Position numbers and translations under genes: made by a program
The notes under the pieces: generated by a model
Database searches by the model: none
Seen by the model: only the letters and a program-made list of their open reading frames with translations
Told to the model about the DNA's origin: nothing
NCBI GenBank assembly: GCA_009741485.1
Contig: CM019214.1
Coordinates: forward strand, 55,601,771 to 55,665,770
Source: Malurus cyaneus samueli
Taxonomy: Eukaryota; Chordata; Aves; Passeriformes; Maluridae
Direction: 5' to 3'
Length of the DNA stretch: 64,000 nt
Shown here: positions 23,701-33,915 of the stretch, one piece after another
Layout of the letters: every line of letters starts with the position of its first letter
Numbering within the stretch: position 1 is the stretch's first letter

Positions 23701-25055
23701 TTTTCTTCTTTCTTTTTCTCTTGTTTCTTTCTTCATCTTCTCACTTTCCTTTTTTTTCTTTTCTTCTTTCTTTTTATCTCACTCTCTCTCTCTCTTCTTT
23801 CTCTTTTTTTTCTTTCGTAATTGTTTAAGAAAAATTTAAATATTTTGTAAGTAACTTTAAAAAAAAAATATTTCATTCAAGTATTCAGCAGCTCCAGAAC
23901 TTGACACTGAGGATTATATACTTCTGATCTACAAGTGGTGTAACCTTAATAACGCATTTTCATTCAAATAAATTCACCAACTCTTCTCATAAAATACTTT
24001 CAAATCCAGGTTTTCAAAGACACAATTATGAGCAAGTTGGCCACAGGTGATTCCTTAAGATATTTGAGATGCTGTTTTTCTTTTCGTCTTTCCATGCTTC
24101 TATGTCACCTTCACTGACCTCACGAATTCTGCCACCTGCAAATTGTAGTCCATTTGCTACAGAGATCTGTTTCATTACTCCTTCTCTTTTTAACCTTCCT
24201 CCAAATTGTCACTTTATTTTCTGTGTCTTTGTCTCCTTTATATATCTCCTTTCCCTCAGAAAATATTACTTCGTATGTTAGGTACATGGAGTAGAGGGGA
24301 GTTATAACATTTTTTCTGGAAGGGATTGACCAGTGCTGTTGAAAAACAGAATAAAAAAAAAGTTATATGATATGGTTGCTTATAATTAAATTATCGGATA
24401 TTACTTTACCGTAATTTTTTACTAATACTTATTAAAATAATTAATTACTGTATTTAATATTTCCAGTTGACCAATGAAAGCTTTTGAAGAAACCATACTA
24501 CCTAAATATCCTACTTCAGAACATTTGACTTTTTAGGCATTTGGTTTTACTACTAAAATTACTTTCTTCACTGATGTTACACTGAAGGTTTTCACTAAAT
24601 ATGACATCTAAAATTAACTTTTGTATCTGGGTCATTTTAATTGCCCGCATGTTTTCATTTCAAAAGACTGAAGTTAGAAATCAAATGAGGAATATGAACT
24701 GGTGACTGCTACATTGTATTTATATTTTCAACATTCCTGCCAGGCTTTCCTGTAACAAAAACTTTACAACAGTTTTATTAAAGAGCTTACATTGTTCTTT
24801 CTAAAATATGGTATTCATTAAAAAAAATGTAGTGTCTTCATAAAACACTTGTATGTCATCTCCTCCCTCCCTGTTTGACTTCATTGTATTGCTCTTGAAA
24901 GTGGAAAATCTGTGGGAAATTAGTAAGGGATGATACAAAGTAATAGCAAAACAAAAGTTAGTCATCGATCACAAAATTCTCTTCAAGAATTTTTCTTCTT
25001 CAGAAATTTATTTCTTAAGGCAAAGTAAAAAAATATATCCTAGGAGGGAAAAGCA
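20706..25055 (+). repeat. 4.3-kb tandem direct duplication, copy 2
   Basis: A collinear copy of 16381-20693, separated from it by about 12 bases (TGGAGTGTATTA). It differs mostly by one-base deletions in short homopolymers (for example TTGAG to TGAG, TTTTAA to TTTAA, GGCC to GCC) plus a few insertions, and its pyrimidine tract is longer. Its frames, such as 21166-21402 (-) and 22738-22920 (+), do not match those of copy 1. The difference profile resembles uncorrected single-molecule sequence, so this copy may be an assembly artefact. Confidence 0.9.
23229..23816 (+). repeat. 588-bp CTTT/CTT pyrimidine microsatellite (copy 2)
   Basis: Counterpart of the tract at 18961-19461, about 87 bases longer and more irregular, with more T-only blocks. 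Plus frames 23133-23357 and 23439-23828 and minus frame 23354-23572 are low-complexity artefacts of this tract. Confidence 0.95.
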
Positions 25056-25139
25056 GGAGGAGAGATGAAGGAAAATATATTTATAGGAAATAGGATTACA
25101 TATTTCCCATTTCCATCTGCTTTGTCAGCTTCTGAGTTT

Positions 25140-25300
25140 GCAACAAAAAAAAAAAAAAACAAAAAACCAAACAAAAAAACAAACAAAAAACAAAACCAAA
25201 ACAAGCAAACAACCAAACAAAAAAACCCAACAAAAAAAACCACAAAAAACAAAAAAACAAACCACCAACCAGGGAACAAAAAAGAAAACAAAAAACAAAG
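25140..25300 (+). repeat. A-rich (CAAA)n-like tract
   Basis: A run of about 17 A followed by irregular AAAC/CAAAA units, with CC interruptions. Opposite-strand Phe/Leu/Val/Gly-rich frames (25040-25375 and 25096-25356) and plus Lys/Asn/Gln/Thr frames are readings of this tract. It starts just beyond the end of duplication copy 2. Confidence 0.9.
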
Positions 25301-27200
25301 AAGGTAGATTTCAGCCAGATTGTTGAACAGAAAAAATAAGAAGACTGACAGGACACCCTGGTGTGGCAGAGTCATGCAAAGAAAAAGCTACTAGAGCTGT
25401 AGAAAAAGCATCTCCTAGGCCAGCTTGATAATCCATGTGTGGACAGCCCCCAGAGCAGCACCTGCTATAGTTTCCTTAATGGTATTGACATGGCCTTAAG
25501 GGCCTTTTTCTTGTGGTTTTTAACTTCTATAAGTTTTCCTCTGTGTAATATAAAAGCTGGAGAAGGTGAGAAAAAGGACTTAAAAATGTTTAATTGGCAG
25601 GTTGAATGATTTGAATTCAGTGCAGAGAAAAAGGAGGAAGAGCAAATACAGTTATTTCAAGTGAATTTTCTGACTCCTCACTACAGAGAGGCTAGGGTGA
25701 ACTCAAACACGAAACAGGCATGGGGTTGTTCCAAGTTTTATCAGCATCCTTTATAGTAATTTTGTTCATCCAGGAATTTATGAAGCACAGGAGCAAGCAG
25801 AAAGGACTGTATGTCCTGGCAGAGTTTTAATACTAAGGGCTGGAAAAAGAGACAGAAAAAATAAATAAGTCTGAATTTCACATTTCTTCAGGTTTTGTTA
25901 TTGATTTACTGGCTTCTCTTAATCATTTATAGGTAGTGCACACTAGAGGAAAACATCAGTTTCTCATCTAATAAGAACTAGACAATTCTTCCTCAGGGAT
26001 ATCACAAGTTGTTAAGGAGGTTTAGCTTGACAATAACAATGTTAGTTTAAATATCAGGCTTTTAATTGCAGATTTCAACAATATAATCATCCATGGCAAA
26101 ATAAAATCTGTATGCTGATATATAATTAAATGCATTTAAATCCCTTCCTACCACAGGAAAATACAGTACAACCTGTTTCCTTGTCAAGTTTCAGTGAGGT
26201 TTTTCTTTAAATATGTAAATTTTGGAGCAGCTTGTCTATTAATAAACCAGAGCCTTGACATTACTGGGGAAACAAGTGACTGGTGAACCTAAATGAGTCT
26301 ACTATTTCAGTTACTCAATCTGCTTTTATCAGCAGACAAAATAAATAAATACAAACTGATTTTTGTCACCATTTGCAACTATATATTGGGCTGGACTAAG
26401 CATTATTTTGCACATTGCTGTCGATCTTTCTATTAAAAGCATAAAGTATTCTGAGATATAATATGCCTTATGGCTCTTGTAGCTGCAGAGCAGCTGGGCT
26501 AAATTGTCAAAGGAGGATGCACAATTAAGCAGGATCTTACTAGTACAATCAAGGTCTGTAATTAAGCTTCTGTCTCCATAGACACATCTGGTCCCTGCCT
26601 CTTCACTGTGCTCTGGAATCTGAGATTTACTGTCATTTGGCAGTAACGTGTGTGTTGGGGAGAGAGGGGGAGGTTTTGTGGGTAGCCTGGGTACTAGACA
26701 CCTCAGAAAGATCTGCAAGATCAAGATCTTAGTGTTAATGAACTCAATTTCAGAGGAGGACATAATTTACCTTCTTACAAAGGTTTAGATTTCCATTAGC
26801 TGCATATTTACCTATATCTATTTGCCTGTTTTTAAAAAAAAAACCACACGTATCTGAATACAGTGGCATCAATTACTACATCACACTTAATAACACACAG
26901 TTGTCTGCAGATTGTTTGGCCTTTTTAAAAAAATCTATGCATTATATAAATAATGTGGTAATGCCTACAGGTTAAACAGATTTTCCAGTTCTATTCTATA
27001 CTTTATTATTAGTTAGAATGCATAGAAAATGTGTTATTCAGTATTTCACACATAAAATTTAGAAATGTATGTTATAGAATACATGTTAAGGATCAAAATC
27101 ACATGACTCTAAATTCAAAGTAAACAGATTTTAAATTGTCTCTATGCTATTCTCATGCCTGTATCAACACAATAAGAGATTGTGTCACCCATATCGACTA
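25301..27200. other. noncoding, nothing recognised
   Basis: No repeat family recognised. The longest frame is 26329-26763 (-), 144 codons, with a Pro/Thr-rich stretch near residues 25-45 and no recognisable domain, signal peptide or splice context. I regard it as chance. Confidence 0.5.
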
Positions 27201-27478
27201 TCACAGAATCATAGAATGTTTTGTGTTGGAAAGGATCTTTAAAGAATTTCTAGTTCTAACCATCTGCCTTGGGCAGGGACACTTGACATTTGTTCTGGTT
27301 GCTGAAAGTCCTCTCTAACCTGGCCTTGAACATTTCCAGTGTTCGGGAATCTATAAGCTCTCCGGGCAACCGTGTGTCACCATCCTTATTCTAAAAATCT
27401 TCTTTGCATCCATATTCTCTCAGTTTAAGATCATTGCTCCTTGTTCTGTCACTACAGACATTTGGGCAAAAGTCTTTC

Positions 27479-27918
27479 TCAATTTTTCTTGTTGGCTGCC
27501 TCTATAAACTGAAAAGCTGCAATGAAGTCTCCCCAGAATCTTATCTTATCCAGCCTAAGCAACACCAACTCTTTCAGCTTTTCCTCATAGGAGAGATGCT
27601 CCATTTCTCTGATAATTTTCATAGCTCTTCTCTGGTTCACTCCAACAGGTCCACATCTTTCCTTTACTGAGGACTTCAGAGCTGGATGCAGCACTGCAGG
27701 TATGGTCTCACAACAACAGAGTAAAAAGGGAAAATCATATTCCCTGACCTGCTGACCACACTTCTTTTGGTGCAGTTGGCTTTTTGGTCTGCAATTGCAC
27801 AATGGCAGTCCAATTTTTCATCCACCAATATCTCTAACTCCTTCTTTGCCTGGCTGATTTTAATACCTTCAATCCCCAGTCTGTACTGACATTGGGGGTT
27901 GCTCTGGCCCAGGTGCAA
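27479..27918 (-). pseudogene. CR1 ORF2 (reverse transcriptase) C-terminal pseudogene
   Basis: Two overlapping minus frames together cover the part of CR1 ORF2 downstream of the polymerase core: first the LVDEKL...QKAN...KRSV block, then the PAVLHPALK / LSYEEKLKEL / GDFIAAFQFIEAA block. Switching frame is needed near 27680-27800, which marks a frameshift. The upstream ORF2 catalytic domains are missing. This is transposon coding sequence, not a host gene. Confidence 0.85.
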
Positions 27919-28171
27919 GGTGAATTTTTGTATGTTTACATTGGCTTACTCTTCCAGCCTGTCCAGTCTCTGGTCCCATCCCTCAGACATATCAACCACC
28001 ACATTACTCAGTTTGGTGTAACCTGCAAGTCTGCTAACAGTGTCCTCAATCCCACTGTCTATGTCATCATTAAATATATCAATATTGGTTCCAATGCAAA
28101 CACTTCAGGGACACCTCTTATTACTTGTTTCCACTGGTACATTGAGCCATTGACTGTAACTCTTTAAACAC

Positions 28172-28212
28172 ATCTATCCATCCATCCATCCATCCATCCC
28201 TCCATCCATCCA
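28172..28212 (+). repeat. (ATCC)n microsatellite inside CR1
   Basis: About ten ATCC units with one CCTCC variant. CR1 sequence resumes on the far side (CAATTATTTATCCATCTGAG), so the microsatellite grew from a CATCCAACC-like segment within the element. Confidence 0.9.
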
Positions 28213-28395
28213 ATTATTTATCCATCTGAGAGTTCATCCATTGAATCCATGCCTCTCCAATACAGAAGTAAGAATGTTGTGTAGGACCTTATCAAAGGTT
28301 TGGGTAGATGACATCCATAGTTTTTGCTCTGTTCACTGGTGCAAGCACTCCATCATAGAAAGATACTCGTTAGTGAGGCAAACACATTTCATTAA

Positions 28396-31300
28396 GAGTG
28401 GAATGAGAAGTGAGGGTACAGAGAAAATCAATCAGCACATCCATTGTCATTGAAAACATGCAAGCCTACATATTTAATTAACGAGAAGCATGCTTTCAGT
28501 CTTTGAAGGATATATGGGTTGTACGGAGTTAGTTCCTGTTGAGTCACAGTGGCATGAAAATAAACAAGTCTCTGTACAAGTGTCACAAATGTGAGAAAAG
28601 ATAATTATATCTGCACTGCAGACATTTCCTGCTGACAATCAGATTTATGTAAAGTGTGTTGGAAAGACTGGAAAAGTTCTCAGCAATTTCAGTTGTTCTT
28701 TTATTAAGCACCATGTGAAGAGTTTGTTTATAATATAAGTAGATTTTGCTTTTAAATAAAAAAGGTTTTGCTAATTTTAGTAGATTAATAAATAAATCAA
28801 ATCATTGTGCAACCAAAACTTGCAAAATTAAAAAGTGTGAGACTGATCTTCTTCTGTCTAGATTTCATATTCTGTTTTATTGTGGCTATGCAATGAGTAT
28901 ATATACTAATATACAAATATAGCAGTCATCTTTCTTAAACTCTGTCCAGAATAAAGTTATTCGTTCCCTATTACTATTTTCTAATGAAACAACTTGAACA
29001 TCTTAAAAATCTTTTGTTTTGTAAAAGGAGAAAATAGCTGAGCTGGGTTTTGACATTTAGCACAGAACAGTCTAATAGGCAGAAGTTTGCATATTGAGGC
29101 CAGAAACACACTGCTGGCTCTACACCCTTGTTGCAATGCAGACAATAACTGGCTATGCATGTGAGGAAGATGAGATTAAAGCTAACATAATCCTGTGTGG
29201 TTTTTTCCCCACTCTATTTTGCAGATTTTATGACTTAAAATCTTCAGGACATTTTTGAGCCCTTTAATGAGAATAATTTGAAGAAGTTTGTTAGGACTGA
29301 AAGATGTTCATAACTTAAAGGTTTAGTTGCTTATTAATTTCCCTGTGCCATGAAGGATAGCAAGGATGTAATAGAAAGGCATTTCTTTTCAGAAGAAAAA
29401 AAAAGAGAAAAATACTTAAAATGATGATGCCTGCTTGACACCAGGCACTGGAGTTTTGAAACATGCATCTTTTCATTTGATCCTATTTTATTGGCAAAAG
29501 TCTTGAATTTTACTGCTTGACTCTATCTCAGTAAACATGACCACGTGGTGTGCTGGTTACTGAGGAAATATGTTGCAAATGTCCTACCTCTGTTGGATTA
29601 GAAACGATGGCACAGTAGCCTTGTGCTGCTCAGAATAAAAGGAATGAAAGGAATGGAGAGCCAGAAATCAAAGGACTGCAGCAGGTAGGTAGCCAGCATT
29701 AAACTGCTGAGAAATGCTAGAACTATTTAAGCCACCATTTCTAAGATTTTCTTTCCACATCCAGGATATACCTGTGGCAAACACAGTTTTTTCTTGAATC
29801 TGGGAGAAGAGTAACAGAAACCCACAAGAAACATTAGAGTTTCACTTTGTAGCTTTGACTATTGCATTGAATTAACAAACACCAAGTCGTATTGTATTCT
29901 AATTAATTTATTTTGTAAATATTTGTTTTATGAACTTGAAATATGGTATTATTTCATATTAACTGTATGAGTCATCAGTTATCTGTGATGGATTGTACAA
30001 AATGATTTTATTATTATTGTTTATTATGTATGTATAAGGTTTTATTCCAGAACATTTCAGAGTTTGACTTCTGATATTAGTTATTTGTTATCATAAGGGA
30101 AGTATTAGCAACAAAAAAAAGGCAGATGGAATGAATTTATGTTTTTTGAGATAGTCAACAACCTTTTAGTTGAATGTTACCCTAAAGCAGGAAAAAAGAT
30201 TTGAACTGATTTTAGCTTTATGGAGAGATAAAGCCTAAATCAAACATTTTCCAAATATTTGGGAAACTGCAGTACCATGTTTGCATCCACAGAAACTGCT
30301 TTTCAATAAAATATGTGATGATGTCAGTTCAATACTTTTCCACATCTTGAGAGGCTGGACCTCCAACCATCTACTTTTCTCTAACCAAGAGGAGAAAAAT
30401 AACTTTTTACTGTATTTATTCTAGACTACAGTGAAAGAACAGCCTATGTTCTGAATATAAATTGTATAGATAATGATATTTGGACTAAAATGAGGTTGTA
30501 GACATCATAAAAAAGATGTAAGTTCAGAGGAATGCAAATGTTCAACCAAGTAGCATAGACAAAAATAGTGAAACATCATGGCAGCCAAATAAGACACACT
30601 TTTAAGATTAAAAGTGGAAATTTATCTTTTTCCTTTCCTATGTCTTCAATGAAGCAACAGTTCGTATTATGTTGTATTATTTCATGAATAATACAGAACA
30701 TTCCAAATATCAAGAATGGATGCATCTGATTTCAATAAAAATGTTGAAAGTAACAGGGTTTGGGTCCAGTATAGATATTGGTCTTACTGGCAGCACCGTT
30801 TACCCTACAGATGTAATGAAATATTTGACCTTCTGAAATACAATGAAATTTATTTCAGTGCCCTCTGAGAACTGTGGGAAGTGAGATAGCCGTATAGACA
30901 AACACATTGATTCATGGTAAAAGATGCAGCAGTCTTCAAGAAATCAATTTTGATGCAGGTATATGTTATTTTCTGCAAGGGACACTCCTTTGATCTCAAG
31001 TGGCAAAGCCTCATTGTGTCCTCTTGTTTAAACTCTCTCATCACCACACAGGGTTTGTTGTTCCGTACTGCCTAGGGGGTTGTGATATCCAGGCCTAGAT
31101 GCTTTCTGGGGAAGAGCTGGCATACAGAAAGCAATATTGTAAATGGTGCTGGTAATTAAGCATGAATAATGGCAAACATTCTTCCTGTCCTGTGTTACTT
31201 ATACCAGAAATAGCCTCAGTGTCTCACGGATGTTTATTAATATCATTGGTGTCAGCATTATCCCTTATTTAAACACAAGGCACAGTTTTAAGACTTTTGT

Positions 31301-33724
31301 TTTGAAAGTTAAGGGGCACAGGAAGTATCTTCACTATAAATGAAAATAAATCCTATTCGTTTATAGTCTATACCTGGAAGAAAATAGATTGCATAAAATT
31401 AAACTATACACTTGGGAACAAAGACTCCTGCATTCTCGTGCTGCAGGCAGGTGTTACCTATTTAACAAGTCACTGAGCTGTTTATGCTTCATAAATCCCA
31501 TACCAAAAAAAGGCATACTCTACCCATTAACACTAGAAAAATACTAATAACCTACAGTGAAAAAAAGAAAGGGGGAAAGAGGTTAAATAATAGTGATTTT
31601 TATGTTTATTTGAATGTGAGAGAACTTTATCCTTTTGAAAATTATGCAATTTGATAAAAAAATATGTGTAGGTAAAAAGTCAAAGTAGTCTATGATAAAA
31701 GGAAGGTACTAGTTCTGTCCATTAGATAACCTGACACATATGATAATATTATTCCATCTAACTGAAAATCGTAATTGCATTTTAAGATTAATGGGAAGTA
31801 TTAATATTTAGCAGTACATACTCCCATCTTATCCTCACTAGAGATTAATGAGCATTCAAAGAATGAGCAAAATCTGCAATTAGAAATCATTTGTCATTTA
31901 GAAGGTGTCATTGATCAACATCCAGCTTTCAGAAGTGTATTTGATTTCTATTTAAAATGATTTAATTTTTATTCTTATTAAGTATCCACAGAAAGATCTG
32001 TCAGCCCCAGTTCATGTGCGCCCTGTGATCACAGAGCAGACAGGGGTTGTTCATTTCTGAGGTCCTTGAGTGAGAAAATTCACATAAACATGCTTAAGAG
32101 TGGTGAGAAAAAAAAGTGTGTGCTTTGTTTCCTAGAAAAATTTTATCTAAAAGTGCAGGTGGCCAATACTTCTGTAGCCAACACAGAATTCCTAGTTTAT
32201 TATTTTGAGATGCTAGTTTATGTCCTTTGATTCTTCTAGGGAGTCTGGTTTAATCATAATTTAATAGATATGCCAGGGGCCTAAAGTTATATTGTAAGGT
32301 TTCTACATTAGAAAACACTGCAACAAATAGAAAGGTGTTAATGCTACTAATATTTTTCCACTCTTTCTGGAAGAAGAACATATAAGTAATAACAATAATG
32401 TAAAAAAAATCATTTCCAGTCCTAAGGGAAAGGAGTTGGAATATGCATGCAGATTTTTCATCTTCACATGATTTGTGAATTGATGGAAAATTATACATTG
32501 CCTCACTGCATTATCACAAAGCATATTTATCATGGTTTAGTTTGAATGACAAATTTGACATTTATTTCTGTGTTATTAAGATTTTAAGAATCCAAAACCC
32601 AAACCAAAATCAAATTAAGGAGATAAAATAAACCTATGTGAAACAAGCTAAATAATGTAATTAGATGTACTGTTTAAGGAGATGGTGTATTCAGTGAAGC
32701 AATGAAATTATGTTGCTTGAAGAGAATATAAATATTTTCACATTAACCTGCCATTATTTCAGCTGTTGTTAACATTCAAAAGGACTCAGTCAAAGAAGCA
32801 CAGAAGCTCTTATGAGATCTTCAGTGTCGTTGAGGAATGTTCACAGTTATACACCAGTAGGGGATGCCAAAAGAAAATGTAAGAAAAGTTTTGTCCCATG
32901 AGCATATACCTGAATTGTCAGTGGATTCCTCCATATTTCCTACCATGGTCTTTGAAATCCGAAGTTAGAAGTCTGGAAAAAAGAGTATTAGTCGAAGAAA
33001 AATCACAAAATAATCCCTGCAATGTAGCAACTTTAATCAGTATACAGTAAAACTTTGTAAGGAAGAAGCATACTACTGGCATGAAAGCAGTGTTATGAAA
33101 AATTTGAAGGACTATCACATGTAATAAATAATAAGGTAATAAAGAATCAGCCAATATGTATCACCACAGGCAAAATATCTTTTTTGGTTTTTCTTTAACG
33201 ATATACCTAGGTTTGTATTTAAACATTGCAAGCGTATATTAACGATTAAAATCTCACAAGCATATATTAATTCATTGGCATTTCTGTCTGAGTTTGACAA
33301 TTGGTTTATAGGTTCCCCTATGATTTATTATTTATCATTTATAGCATATCACTTTTAGTAGATTTTTCTAATTTAAGTTATATTTCTTTATTAAAGATGT
33401 ATTGGATTGAAATGTCATTTTGCTCTCTGAGTTCATACTGACTTGCGTGTTGTTTTTAGCAGACTTCTTTGCAGCATTAGCATTCTGTTGTGCAGTTGCA
33501 CTAAACTAACTGAGCTAGGCAGGCATTCAACTAAAGGGCTTCACTTATGTGATGCTCAAAACTGTGAAATGTAACTGCTCGGTTCCAGCAGTATAATTTA
33601 CAATGCAGATGATTAAATTCACATAAACTGTGATTCCCATAAACCTCCTTGAACACTGGAGTACTCCAGACGGAAAACAGAAAATAAGAAAGGCATAGAC
33701 TCGAGTGGGTTGCCTAAACAGAGC
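28396..33724. other. noncoding AT-rich stretch, nothing recognised
   Basis: No repeat family or convincing gene. A weak exon-like stretch at 31992-32060 is listed separately. Minus frames 30850-31047, 32250-32498 and 32918-33154 have no supporting features. Confidence 0.55.
31992..32060 (+). other. weak candidate terminal coding exon
   Basis: A T-rich stretch ending CCACAG (AG at 31990-31991) precedes a frame that reads KDLSAPVHVRPVITEQTGVV, then HF and a TGA stop at 32058-32060. The residue mix looks protein-like, and the segment has more G and C than its flanks. No donor site, in-frame upstream exon or near poly(A) signal supports it, and 22 codons is short enough to be chance. I do not recognise the peptide. 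Confidence 0.12.
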
Positions 33725-33915
33725 TGTCATGGACAGGGAACTCCAGCACAAGAAAGACTTGGGCCACTGGAACAGATCTGGAGGAGGCCATGAGGATGAT
33801 CAGAGGTCTGGAACACCTCTCTTGTGAAGACAGGCTGAGAATGTTGGGTCCATTCAGCCTGGAGATCAGAAGGCACTGAGGAGAATTTACAGCACCTTCC
33901 AGCAACTAAAGAGGG
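33725..33915 (+). mobile_element. CR1 LINE ORF2 C-terminal fragment (sense)
   Basis: 'GAGGATGATCAGAGGTCTGG', 'CACCTCTCTTGTGAAGACAG' and 'TTCAGCCTGGAGATCAGAAG' follow the CR1 sense order (consensus GATGATTAAGGGACTGGAGC, CATCTCTCCTATGAGGAGAG, TTCAGCCTGGAGAAGAGAAG). It is short, truncated at both ends and frame-broken. Confidence 0.8.

Larger units (their letters stand above)
27201..28395 (-). mobile_element. CR1 LINE, 3' ~1.2 kb including ORF2 C-terminus and 3' UTR
   Basis: The best CR1 in the window. The plus strand opens with the reverse complement of the CR1 3' end (TCACAGAATCATAGAATG, then GTTGGAAAGGATCTTTAAAG), passes through antisense 3' UTR and enters antisense ORF2, ending near 28395 beyond 'GGTTTGGGTAGATGACATC'. 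It is 5'-truncated, as CR1 copies usually are. Minus frames 27676-27918 and 27479-27802 carry recognisable ORF2 C-terminal residues (EILVDEKLDCHCAIADQKAN; IIREMEHLSYEEKLKELVLL) but in different frames, so the ORF is frameshifted and dead. An ATCC microsatellite lies inside it. Confidence 0.92.

Noticed and set aside
23133..23828. Ser/Phe/Leu- and Lys/Arg-rich frames of copy 2
   Set aside because: Same microsatellite artefact as in copy 1, and they do not match copy 1 because of indels.
25040..25375. Minus-strand Phe/Leu/Val/Gly-rich frames resembling a membrane protein
   Set aside because: They translate the A-rich CAAA tract; hydrophobicity follows from T-rich codons, and two frames give the same impression.
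26329..26763. 144-codon minus frame with a Pro-rich segment
   Set aside because: No recognisable domain, no exon signals, and expected by chance at this length in a 64-kb window.
28172..28212. Regularly spaced repeats as a possible CRISPR-like array
   Set aside because: Pure tetranucleotide repeat without spacers, inside a vertebrate CR1 element.
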